Notes: generated by a model not told the origin, from the sequence alone. 64,000 bases of DNA from Diphasiastrum complanatum (GCA_029204225.1 CM055095.1:66985940-67049939), one strand, 5' to 3'; positions 14,169-27,711 are shown, counted from the stretch's first letter. A program made the numbers and translations.

Positions 14169-17100
14169 CATGCATTTATCCCTCATGCTCCACCCCTTCT
14201 CATTGCGAATCTGGTCCACATATGCTACCTCACTATACACCATACACATTGACTCGCCCATTTCCATCTCCCCCCGTCCATGTGAGTTCACCTTCTTCAT
14301 CTCTGACTTGGTCCTAGAGTCCATTAAGAGTGTGAAGACTCGTCGTACTAGATACATAGAGGACCTTGAGTCAGAGCTGTTTATCCATGTTGCGGATATA
14401 CTTTCACCTATCCTAGCCACCCTGTTTAATCGAGCTATCGTCTCTGATTTCCCCCAATTCTGGTGCACTAATATCATTCATCCCATTCACAAAAATGGTG
14501 ACCCCATGAATCCTGGTATCTACCGTACTATCATGATTGGACATGCCATCGCAAAACTTTTTGGCACTATCCTTCAGTCAACGATCAATTACAAATGTTA
14601 GAAATCTAAGCATGTTGTAAGCATTCAAGCCATGAAGAGAAAGATGCAGAGAGAACACCAAAGCTTGCGTTGGAGAGAGCATAATAATCCAAGTGAGGAT
14701 GATCCAAGAGAGAGATTAAGTAACTATTTTGGTCTTACACATCTAGTCCACTAGTATCTAGGAACTTTTACACATAAAAGGGACAAAACCACATTAATTA
14801 CATTACCTATGGTACTTGGGCCTATGGTTTTTTCTTTTCATTTTTTTTGGAAACAAATCACTGGTAATTCCACTTATCGATATTCATGGTCTTGGATTCC
14901 CAATCAACATAATACTTGAGTCATTTATTACATTAATGAGTACAATTCAAGTACATTACAGTGCAGTAAATGCTAACATAACAAGTATTATGTAACTAAT
15001 CATATGCATGGCTAATCAATCCAACAACAAAGTGGATCACTAACCATTGTCGACAAAAAGTTAATAAAAATTTTTAACAGAAAAAACAACCTATTGTTCA
15101 CTTTCCAACATGCAATCAGAACATCTTTGAGAATTTGCCAATTTTTTCTCCGAACTTCCGACGATGATATCTTTGGCTATAGTGCACCAATTTAGACAAT
15201 GTAAAGCACAATACAGAGGAGGGTGAGGTCAACAAGAGGCTTGGCACATCATCAGAGACCGTACCATCCACACGTGTGAGCATTAATGCACAAAAGATCA
15301 ATAGGAGGGCACACTTTTACTAGAGGCACAAGTTGAAAACGACTTGTATGCTTCACATGGACAAAGAGAGCTATCATCAATAGCTTCTAAACACTCAGTA
15401 GGGACCAAAGAAGACTTTATCAGGTTCAGATTTGTAGCATACAGTCAGGACAAGCAAAAATCAACTTTTGGGAGGACGCCCATGCATGCAACTTCATTGA
15501 TTTTGTGCACAAGCCTCAAGCAATCATAACGGGAGTTTGATAGCTTGTTTCAGAGGTTTAAAGGCTCATGAAATGACTTGCATAGACTCCCTCCAGCAGA
15601 TTTGACACACCAAACATCCAAAAAATCATAGAAAACACTACAGCTCGTGTCCAGCTCTATAGCTCATGTACACTATTCACGACATCATTCAACCTCTACA
15701 ACTCATGTAAATTGTCCACATCTACTAAACCACCTCTAAGTACCTCAGAGTGTGCATACAAAGTTTACAGCATAGAAATTGACTCCACCCACTCTTTCCA
15801 ATCATTTATAGCCAAAAAAAAAAATTAATTTGACTAATTTTGACCATAAAACACAGTCTAAATATTGTATGCATTGCATAACTGGCATGCAATCATTAGA
15901 ATCATGGTAAATGACTGACAACAGCCGGCTAACATATAGTATGTTAAGGGAAATCCAAGCTCTATAACACTGATTCCCAAGCTAGGCACAATCAAGATCC
16001 TGGGAAACGCTTACTTTAAGGTCAATTCCACCATTGGGAGTAGAGAGATACTACCAAAAACTAACAAAAGCCAAAATTCCTCCTCCTAATTAATGCAAGA
16101 CCTTACTCTGGTACCACTGTGAAGATCAACTCCTATAGATCCTTAAGCTCCTATTGCAAAACACCAAAAAGTTGAATGTGGTGCCAAACCACCCAACCAA
16201 TGAGAAATTGAAGACCAACCCTTGACAACTTCACCCCCGAGCCACGGTGAATGAACACAAGAGAGGAGAGGATTCTGGTAGCTACAAACCAAAATTTGGA
16301 AGTGGATAGGGTGAGTTTCTATAGGTATATATAAACCCCATGAACCTTTACGAATATTCCTTCCAGATCCCAATCCATTGCTAAACTCAAAGGCAATGAC
16401 TATTGATACTCCTTTGCATGCATATGACCATGTCAAACACCATGCAAAGCTCCACAAGTCATAATTGGAGTGCCTGGGCCCTCTCAAGGTTAATTACATT
16501 TCTAGCCTGCAACAGAATATCACGGCATAACCAATAAACTCGAACACTGGAATGCCGAATATCTACATCAAGGATTATTCCAAATCTTGGATAGGGACAT
16601 GGACATAACACTTTCGCAAAACTTAACAGCCACTTTCGCCAAAAAGAAAATTAGCGAATCTCTGCTACATTTGGTGGCAGTTTTAGTAGCTACTTTGGTA
16701 GTAGTTCCAACAAACTGTACCCTCCTATTTAGCTGCAGTTTTTACATACCTTTTGCAGATTTTCCAGCCACGTTTGGTGGCAATTTTGGCCTATATTTTA
16801 CAAATTTTCCAACCCCATTTGGAGTTAGTTTGGCCCTATTTTGGCAGCTTTTGGCTAACTGATAATTGTCTTTAAAAAACTCATGTCGATTACTAGATGT
16901 TACAAAAGATATTCCATAAGAGCATGAAGGTTGGATTAGCATTTTCAAACTAGAATATTCTTCACTATATTGAAGGAAGGCAAGGTACACTACCAATGTC
17001 AAATCAAGGTTAACGGTGACTATATTTTGCTACACCTTGTTTCACATAGATTTCTCCCATGTAGCATATAATAAAAAGAGAAAAACCTTTCTTGTAGCAA

Positions 17101-20100
17101 AATTTTGGGGCTTACTTGTAAAGCCATTGCAAATGCCTCATCTTCTTCTATTTGTCGCCGTCGTTTTCTTAAAGATTCCTCCACTTTAATATTCTCATCC
17201 GTGTCAACTGATCCCTCAACTGACTGTGATGCATTGGAATCTTTTAAGAACTCTTCAGCACTTGGGATTGGAAGAGGTACTCTGACATACTTAAATGGTA
17301 ATTTTCCTGGGAGCAGCTCAATGACATCACCACTTTGCAGCATAGCCTTACATTGAGGAGAAATTTTCACCCTTTCTACACCAGATCGCACAACAACAGG
17401 ATTTTGACCCGCCTAAGAGTGAAAGATGTGCATGAGTATTAAAAGCATAAAAACTTGGCAAATCGCATAAATCAGCATATTCTTGAAATTCTTAGGATAT
17501 GCTGGATTGGTACAAACCAAATTGTACCTTTAAATTCTATTGCAACAATATCATGGACTACATAACAAAAAAGAGCGTCTTAGCTTGTACACGATGAAGC
17601 TGAAAATCCACAGTTTCTAGTGACAAAGATAGTTTGTGGAAACTTGAAAGGAGTGTTCCACTTAAAAGTCATACCTACGAGTATGCTATTGGTAGTAGCA
17701 ATATTACTGAATCTATCCAAAACTGCCAACAGAAAAGAATGAAAAGATGAAAATACATTCAAAATTGGATTGCAAAGTCCTAATAGCAACAAAGCAGGAG
17801 AACGCTGGTGATAGTGAGAGAGAAACATATGTACAACCACAATATGAATTAATTAAAAACATCCAAAACCATCGATAAATAGCAATAGAAGTACATATCA
17901 AAGAATTGATCCTAGAGGAACATCAAAGTTTCCAATGCAGACAATATCAAGGGTTGGGTCTTACTACATCACATTTATTGCTGATTTCTCAGAAAGAGTT
18001 GGGAATGCTTTCTTAGAAACAAACTGTGTTATACTGCTAAATTTGTATCTTTCTTTGACATACCACAAAATTCTTTGTGAAGCTTTCCAAAGGACCTCTT
18101 TAGGTTGATCCATGAATTGACTTATAACTCCAACTGCATATACAACGTCGGGTCTTGTTGTAGTTAACTAGACTAAACTACCAATAAGTTGCCTATAAAG
18201 AGTTGCATATCTAGATAGATATATTTTCACTAGAATCGAGTGAGTTGAGATTGGCTTACATTCTTGCATATTGAACCTTTTGAGGATCTCTTGAGCATAC
18301 TATTAGAAAACCGACTTGCTCATACAAGTAACCAGGATAAGATTCTTATTGTTGTTAGACAATAGTCATACACATGAAAGAGAACACATGATGATGCATA
18401 ATGATGAGATGTACTCCAACTATGGGACATAGCAATGGACTAGGAGCGGGCGCACTACATACTTAAAGACAGTGGCATCAAGTCTCTATGCCAATAATAA
18501 AAAAGCAGCTTATAAGAAATTTCCTAAAAGATGTCTCTAAATCTAGTAAAAGACCCCAACACCTATCTGTAACAAAACATGTGCTCCAAATCAAGCACTA
18601 GAATCTCGTTCTTGAGTCTACTAAGTCTACCTTGACTTTACTAAATATAGGCAAAGGCCCCTAGTAACAACACACAGGCATGGCCCAATAATTCTAAATA
18701 ATCCTAGACAACAACATTAAGGTGACATGTCAACATTAACTCTAACATTCTCTTGGTACTCTCATAAGTTACCACTTGTGATGGACTTAGCTGACCTACT
18801 CCCCCTGGATGTTCATCTTGAAAACCATTGATAACACTTCATGTTTGCATTCCAACCACTCTCCAACTTTGATACAAATCGGATGTCATCCATGAATCAA
18901 ACAAAATATGCAAGTAATAGAGCGTCCCCAATAGAAAGATAAAACGTATGCAATACTTCCTCACATAAAGTGATTGCTACTTCCCCCTTAAATACCTTCT
19001 CACACAAACTACTTAAGACTATGTTCTCCTTGGAATCTCATGCCTCTATATCACAGATAGAGTCACTTGCCTCAATACAACTTTCCAGCTTAAAAAGCAC
19101 CCTCAACATGACATCTATTTTATCACCACTTACGACAAATTCATCAAGAGTGTCTTTTGACTATGTCAAATACATATGCAAACTTTCTAACTGATGTATG
19201 TCCATCTTCTTGCCAATTAAGAGATTAAAACATCTCCATCATAAAACGATTATCCTGAATCTTTTTCCAAATCCTCTACACCAAAATCACCCATGATGAT
19301 AAACAAAAGTAGAGATTAAAGATTAATCACTAGCATGTCCCACTTGAGTCTAACTAAAGTCTAACTTGACTTTACTAAATATGGGTAAAGGTCCCTAGTA
19401 ATAGCCAACAGGCATGGCCCAATAATTCTAAATAATCCTAGACAACAACATTAAGAGTAATAATGTGAACATTAACTGTAAAAGTCCCCCTTGATATTTA
19501 CATTGTTAATAACAAGAACTATGCATCGCATAAGTATGCATGTATATCCTCCAAGATGCACTTGGAATGAAGATCTTCAATTCTGATGTAGAATCCACGA
19601 TCAATTATGATCTCAATGTCTTCATTACTCAATGTAGAACTTCCTTCGTATGTTGATTCTTTTCATATGAACCTGCTTCATATGACTTCCCAATGTCTTT
19701 CTTTTGTCTTCATGTCCCTTAGTGCATACGTGTGGCCTCCATGAGTGCAACATATCACCCTTTTACTTCCTTTGAATAAAACAACTTCACTCCATTGAGT
19801 CAAATAATGTAGACATCATAACCTTTGCCATAACTTTGAGAACTTTGTCGCTTGAAGATGAACTCCCCTTGGTCTCTTTGAACATCTTCCAAGCTATCAT
19901 AAACTTGTAAGGATCTCACCAATGCCTATGTTGAATCCTTGACTTGAATCCACTTCAATTCTCCTAGTACTTTTCCAATACAATCGACACTGACACCCTC
20001 TTGAAAGTTTCGTTAATTTTACCTTTTGAAGTAGCTATCAACTTCAGTAGTGCTTGGACCATTCAATTGAATATGCTACAGATTTCTCATAGAAATCTCC

Positions 20101-23100
20101 AACCATCCGCAGCCAATAACATACGTTCATGCATGCAACCTTAACTAGGTTTACGGTCTTCTTAGAAATATCCATCAATAACCTCAGTCAACCACATGCA
20201 CATCTGTATGCAAACCCAACTAAGTTCACTTGACATTTTGGTTTGTCTCCATACCTTTGATCGAAAATTGACTCAATTTGCATACCCTGATCTTTAACTT
20301 TGCTCAACCCTAACTTTTAGAGTAAAATTCCTTAACCAAAAATATAGCCCTCAATAGCAAATTCACTACTTCGTGTTGGTGCCCTAACTTGTAGGTCTAC
20401 AGTTGACCTAACAATCTGCCGAAACCCTAATCAGGTAATGTTGTTAAAATAACAATGGTGATTTAAATCAACTCTTTGGTACCTTAACAAAAATTTTCTC
20501 CTCCACAAGTTAATTGGCTTACAATTGTTATTGCCCTTAAACTTGATGTATCCTTCGTAGATAACCTGACCGTGTGTATTCTTGACCTTTGACCGTGCGT
20601 ATCCTTCATAGATAGCTTGACCTTTGACCAAGTTTGACTAAGTCAAACTTTTGCTCCAGCTAACTTTTAGGGTTCCAATGCCCTGTACCGACTGTAGCTG
20701 CGACTATGAATATGAGAAGGCGACCTTGACAGAAAATGTGATAAATGTAATCTGCTGGATGGCCTTGGGCTGTTGCAGTAGTTTCTTTCAATATGGCCTT
20801 GTTGTCCACAATGATGGCCAACAAGCATGATTTAGCATAATTTGGAAAGGCAAGTGTTCTCAATCCAATAGACTGTGGATGATTTTCTCGCATGCTGCTC
20901 TTGAACCAATCCTCTTCATGCAATTTAGAGATGTTCCGTCCATGAGGAGACAATCTTAGCACAGAAAAAAGTGACGGGAAGTTGCCATAGAAATCTCATC
21001 GACTTCATTTGGATCCAGCCACACCTTGTGCTGCCTCCACTTCAGCATGCTAGCTACTAGCTACTTCTGCAGCTTCAGTGACACCATGATCGCTGATTGT
21101 CAACCCCTGCTATCTCCTTCGCCTTCTCTTGTTCCACATCGTTTTCCTTTTCATGTGAGTCGACCCTTCCACTTTGCCTTGTAGCTGCACCAATCAGCCT
21201 ACGTGTCCTTCAACGACATGTCAAGATCACCTTGCAGGGACTTTATGAACAATCATAGCAATCTCTTGAACTGTAACATACTTTTAAAAAGGATGATGTT
21301 GTCCTTTCAGCAATCTTCTTGTCCTTGTAGCATCTATAGGATTTCCAACAGTGATTCAACTAGTGCGAAAAGCAGTTGCGATCTGCAACAAAAAAACAGA
21401 CAACAATGATTCTAATCACTACCAGCAATCTCCCTGTATGATCTTCCCAACTTGCAAATCACTGAATTAGCAACAACAATCTGAAACTTCTTATTTTCAA
21501 CGATCTGAGCAGTACTTTAACAACACGAATTTCCAGCTGTTAATGATATAATTCAGAAGCAAACTTCGGCATTAATTGTCTTGTATTGATTGTTAATTGC
21601 AAAAGCAATAGCCATCCTGTCATATGTTGCACTCTGCAAATTCCTTACTCATCAATCAGTCTCTTCAACTATCCTCCGTCAACTTATGCAGCGATGGCTC
21701 TCCAACAATGTTCTGATCAATAGCGACCTGTCTCCAACAATTTTCTGGTCTATAGTTTGTTGCGATAGCACTCCAACACTAGCAATTCATGGCCAGTGTT
21801 CCTTGGATCTTTCCGATGCTCTACCCTGCAGATCTGAATCTGATCTTTTTCTTGACACTCCACACTTTGTTGTCCTACAACAACCTTCCACAATCTGCTC
21901 TGTGTATATTCAAATTCCTTCCAGCAAACAGAATGATCCTAAACCTCTGAGAACTGAGGCGGGCTTCATAGTCTCCTCATGCAGCACAGCTCTACTCCTT
22001 GTAGCATTGGATCTCCTCACAAAGCTGCCACCATTGTGGATGAAGATCGAAATTGAGAGTTAGCCATGGGCACCACCTCCTCATCTCAAAGATGGTTGAA
22101 TCAATCTGCATATGATGATTGCATATAGATTTCTTGTTGTATGTGACCATTGAGAAATGTTCCTTTAACATCCATTTGATGAATGCTCCAACCAAAGAAT
22201 GTTGCAATTGAAAGTATAAGTCTAATAGTAGTCATTTTTGCTACGGGAGCAAAGGTCTCCTTATAGTCGATACCTTCTCGTTGTGCATAGCCTTTTACAA
22301 CTAGCCTTGACTTGTGTTTGTCAATAGTGCCTTGGGCAATGAACTTGGTCTTGCAGACCCACTTACATCCAATTGGTGTCAACAAGATAGTTTGTTTCTT
22401 GCTCGAGCAAAATATGTAAAAGAACTCTTGGAAAGATTCTACATGCTTGATTCTAAGTCAATTTCTACACCCATGGAAGCTAATCTGCTAACTAGAATAT
22501 TTTATGAGCACTGGTTACAATAGTCATATTTATAAGTTTTAGTTGTGGTGATTCATATTTATAGTTATGAAAATGCCAACTTAGGCCAATGTATTGTCAA
22601 AATTATGCAAATGGCCAAATAGGCCAAAATGAGAGGCCAACTTAGGAAGATAATCCATGTGTTATTGGGTCACATGTGTGAAATCCAGCCTATAGTAGGC
22701 TAAAATTTGAGCGTCAACTCAAGTTTTTAGAGTGCTACACAAGTTACGTCATTTTATTAGCTACATTTACCAATGTCTCATCTCGACCATTGGTGGCAAT
22801 ATAAGGCTAGGATTAGAGATTATACTCTCACATTAGGTTATGATTTGGAAAGGAAACTCACCCTCCATACTTCATGTAAATAGGTCTCACATTCATTTTC
22901 ATTATTGGAATAGACAGGGCATTCCTTTTGTTGCTCTTTTCATTTCTTTTTGGCTTCCTTGATGCCAGATTGTTGCCCACCACCTCCTGCAGCAACACCT
23001 GTTACACCCTTCTCAGCATTATACCCTTATGATAGCGCTATACCCGTATGTCATTATTTGTGGCAACACACATGTTTCCATTGTAAACCTCATCCAATTT

Positions 23101-23231
23101 CTTAGTAGTTAGATCTACATGTGCTTTTTCTTTATTCTTTCAAAGATACTGCATACGCTCCCACAAATACCACCTAGTTCACATGTACTTTTTCATCTTA
23201 TATGCCTTTTGGCATGCAAAAGACATTGAGA

Positions 23232-23301
<70 letters not shown>

Positions 23302-25405
23302 GGAAAATTATCGCAGATGCTAAGGCCAATGGTTTTCGGACTCTCTTTCGAGACGGACGCCCGGTCTTGGTTAAAATTGCAGAACTTAAAATCTTAGATT
23401 CTTCTCCCTCTCCTACGTGAGAGATGTTTTGAGCTATACGGCCATTTATTTCCTCTCCTGCGTGAGAGATGAGCTTTCTTTACATAGCGCTTTACGTTTT
23501 ACGTTTTAGTTTTAGTCTAGTTTTCTGTTGACAGCACTGTCCCGTCCGAGTTCCATTTACTCTGTTGTAAGACCTCTTCAGTGTTATATGCCTTTTGGCA
23601 TGGAAAAGACATTAATAAAGCTTTCTTTCTTTCTTTCTTTCTCTCTCTACACTGTGGCGGTCACAACTTAGTGGACTATTTCATTGCATCTCCTGCTTTA
23701 TTGCCCCGCCTGGCATCCTTCACCATCTCTACCTCGGTGCTCGCTGATCACTCTCTGCTCTACCTCTCCTTCTCCCCAGCGCCAAGTCCGCCTTCTCCTC
23801 CACCTTCCGTCTTTGTTCGCCTCATACGCTATCGTATACCTCCTCATCAATCCCAAGCCTATGTTGCCACGTCTCTCGTCTTCTGGACCACTTTCCTTCC
23901 TCCTCTGATGTCACTACCCAAGCCGCCTTCTTGACACAAGCCTTGACTACCACCGCTCATGCCATTGCACCCCCTCGCCACTTCTCTTCTCATCGTCGTA
24001 CCCATAATAAATGGTATGACAACGACTGTTCTTTCTTCCAGAACAACCAGTGTCACCACACATGGGGAGCAGCTTTTACTGCTGGCACAGGCACATGGGC
24101 TCATTTTCCTCAACGGTCTTCCTCAATGGCCGTCTTCCTCTGGGTATACATGCCATCCTTTTGGCGGTGGACACAGTGTTGTCAATTATTATTTTGCATC
24201 ACCTGCTATGCTTCCCCACTTGCAATCTTTCACTATTTCTCCCTCAGTTCTTTCTTACCACTCTATGTTGTACCTTTCCTTTGCCGACCACTTCCCAACT
24301 TACACTCAGCCTCCTCCGCTGCCTTTTGGAGGGCTTGTCTTCCTAAGTCTCGCACCATTCCTCCCATCCCTCTCCAATCCTGGATTGATACCACCCAACA
24401 CCCCCCACTCCTTTTGTCTCCCCGCCCACTTCATTGTGACCTTTTCAATCCCCATATCGTTGAAGATGTTATTCGTCAACTCCACAACCATCGTTCTCAA
24501 TTGATGTCAATTTCCTTTCTGCTGAACTCATCAAACCCATGGCCCAACTTGCTTCCCCTCTTCTCGCACATTGCTTCAATCGCTCTGTTACCGATGGTCT
24601 TCCTATGTCCTGGGCAACCAACCTCCTTCGCCCCATTTTGAAAAAAGGCGATGCAATGCAAGTTGACAACTACCGGACCATCATGATCAGCCACACAGTC
24701 ACTAAAGTCTTTGGCGCCGTCCTTCATCGCCTGCTTTCTATGGAGGCGGATTCACGTGGACTCTATGCTACAGGACAGGCGGGCTTTCGCCGTGGTTACT
24801 GCACCCTTGATCACGTGCTCACCCTGCGCAGCATCTCAAAGCGAAGAATGCAGCCAAGCAACCTAATCAACAAGCAAATACAATTACAACATCTCCTGAG
24901 GCCGCAAAATTTTTGCTTGCTTCGTCAACCTACAGAAAGCATGTTTGTGAGTCTTGTGCTTTGTCTAAGTCACATAGACTACCTTATACTAGATCTATTT
25001 CTAGATCTACAAAGCCTTTTCAACTTGTACATTCGGATATTCATGGATTTACTACAACTAGCAATAGTGGAGCTAAGATGTATGTAACATTCATTGATGA
25101 TTTTAGTAGATTTTGTTGGATCTATCTACTAAAGAGCAAGGATGAAGTGTATGATGTCTTTGTCAAGTTCAAGAATGCAAGGGAGAACCAATTTTGATTC
25201 AGTTCCCCGAGATCTTCTTCTTCGCAGGTTACGACAGCTTCATATTCCTGACTCTATGCTTGTAGCGATTATTACCTTGTATGAGAGGGTTCTAGCAAGG
25301 ATTCGACAAGGGTCTAATTTGTCAACTACTATCCGCAGCACTGTTGGTGTTAAGCAAGGTTGTCCCTTGTCCACTACTCTATTCGCCTTGTATGTAGATG
25401 ATTTG

Positions 25406-25445
<40 letters not shown>

Positions 25446-27072
25446 AGAGAGAAAGAAAGAAGAAAGCCTTATTAACGTCTTTTCCATGCCAAAAGGTGTA
25501 TAAGACGAAAAGGAGTACAACATATTAAATGGAACTCAGACGGAACAATGTCGTCAACAGAAAACTAAACTAAAACGTAATTCGCTATGTAAAAAAGCTC
25601 ATCTCTCACGCAGGAGAGGAAATAAATGAACGTAGCTCAAATATCTCTCACGTAGGAGAGGGAGAAGAATCTGAAATTTTAAGCTCAGCAATTTTAACCA
25701 AGACCGGGCGTCCGTCTCGAAAGAGAGCCTAGAAACCGTTGGCCTTAACATCTGCGATAATTTTCTTTCTCTCAGCCCATTGAATGGGCGTCAAGTCTTC
25801 ATCCATAAAAATAGTAGATCCCTTCAGGCAACCTCTTTTACGTAGAAAACGCAAAAACACGGTGGTGGATTGGAGCTTACCCACCCAAGCAGCAAATATG
25901 ACATCCTCTTTGAGACCAAAGGTGGAATGAATGAAAGCGTTTGCCTCAGCCACGAGGTCCTTACCCGCAAAAGAAGCTCCCCTAACTCTGACATTAAGGG
26001 CCTTGAGATCTCTTTTTTGATATTCTTGAATAGATTCAGAAATAACCTGCTTAGATCCCTTGAGCACGTCGGCCCAAGAACTCTTTGATTGCTGAAATTG
26101 CTGCTCCAAGGAGTGAACCCACTCTTGAAGCTGCTTTGCCACGTCTTCTGAATCTGCATTGCCACTTTCTTCTTCTTCTTCTTCATCTGATTCCGATTCA
26201 TTCTGGAGGTAAGTAACATCAACCTCGAGAATGCCAACTTTGCCCTGGAGGGCCAAAACCGTATTCTCCAGAGTGGCAATTTGGAATGCTTGTTGCTTGA
26301 CGCAAGCAAGGATGCATTGGTCTCATGAAGAGACTCAATAAAGCGAGGGAAACCAAACAAAGAATCAGCTGAAAGAGGCGGGGAGAAAAAGGATGAAGAT
26401 GAAGGGGTGAAAGAGGGAGAGGAGGAAGAAAGAGTAGAGGGGGTGGTGGCAGTAGGGGAAGAGGTAGAGGTTGTGGGAGTGGAGGGTAGGGGTGAGGGAG
26501 AGGAAGATTTATGAGGGGAAGCAGGAGAGGGAGGGGGTTTAGTCAAAGTAAAGGGATTTGGAGCCGTAGCAGGGATGGCTGAGAAAACAAAGGGAGAAGG
26601 GGGAGGGGTTTTCTTTTTCCCCTTCCGATTTACTGATTGCCAATCAGCCATAATGGTCAAGAAGGAAGGTACAATGATGGGCCAGAAGAGAGAGGGAAGG
26701 ACAGTGATGGAGGGACAGGAGAGAGGGACAGCGATGGAGGGATAGGATCAGCGAGGGACAAGGGACAGGGAGCGGTGGTCAACGAGGGCAGCAAGGGACA
26801 GGTAGCGAGGATGTGAGGGTCAGTGAAGGACAAGCACGAGGGATGGGATCAGCGAGGGACAGTGAGGGACAGGACAGGGATTGATGGTCATGCAGCAAGG
26901 GACAGGGAGAGATGGACAGGCAGCGAGGAGCGATGGTCAACGAGGGTCAAGCAGCGAGGGACAGGGAGCGATGGACAGGCAGCGAGGAGCGATGGTCAAC
27001 AAGGAAAAGGCAGAGAGGGATATGCAGCGAGGGACAGGAGGGCGGGACAGGAGGGCGCCACCATAGCGGGAC

Positions 27073-27122
<50 letters not shown>

Positions 27123-27711
27123 TAGAAAGAAATGTAATAATGTCTGTTGAGTGCCCAAGGGCACATAAGACAGAGTAAATAAGTACATATCTCATAGGAT
27201 CATTGTCCATGTCGGACAACATAAAAAAAAAAATCACTAGTCTAAGAGGAAAAGACAATATAGAACTCTCTCTAGTCAGTTAAAGACACATCTAACATAG
27301 AGTCATAAAAAGCAAATAAGAGCAAATATACAAGAGCTTAACCTCCAGCTCTGAAGAGGGTACAGGTGCAAGAGCTTAACCGCCTGCTCTGCTGAGGAAA
27401 GGAAAAGGAAGAGTAAAATATCAATCTCGAGAAAAATGTCTGATACTCATAGAAGATGTGATCTGTGGTCAAGGAGCTCTGGTAGGTCTGGAGGCGCGTG
27501 TAGATCTGACAAGAGGTGGTGGCTGGGCACGCTGGGCCTTCGCCCTCACCGGTATGAGTGTCTCATCATCTGATAGGTCATCGCGCTCCCGCTTCTGAAA
27601 GAAGCTAGTAATGAGATGCTGGCCCAAATCAGTAATACTCTTCGATGGTAGCAAAGAGGCTGTCAACATAAGCATCTCTCGTAGTAAAAGGCCGACACAT
27701 CTGAGATCCTA

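Larger units (their letters stand above)
25467..27073 (-). mobile_element. ORF1-only LINE (HAL1-like) with minisatellite 5' region
   Basis: On the minus strand in order: a repetitive 5' region (27,073-26,690), ORF1 (26,651-25,648), a 3' UTR with the duplicated CTCTC...GAGAG motif, a degenerate 3' hairpin (about 25,485-25,498), the AAAAGACGTTAATAAG segment and the (TC)n tail. No ORF2 lies between ORF1 and the 3' end. Copy C (23,301-23,620) has the same ORF1-to-3'UTR junction, so the arrangement is inherited and not a one-off deletion. Mammalian HAL1 elements have this layout. Confidence 0.75.

Noticed and set aside
70..16610. LTRs at 70-512 and 16,118-16,610 as one 16.5-kb retrotransposon
   Set aside because: Five TDP1 coding exons with intact splice sites lie between them, and the LTRs are strongly diverged.
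18970..19194. 74-codon plus frame
   Set aside because: Ser/Thr-rich reading of AT-rich intron, no family or conservation evidence.
23202..23420. Ser-Leu repeat proteins read through CT tracts
   Set aside because: They are translations of microsatellites; the real content is LINE tail and ORF1 C-terminus.
26690..27070. CRISPR-like repeat array
   Set aside because: Units are irregular in length and sequence with no unique spacers, and the window is a plant nuclear sequence.
26823..27178. Arg/Asp/Gly-rich frames around 27 kb
   Set aside because: Produced by the purine-rich minisatellite and GA tract; all frames look similar and none has a family.
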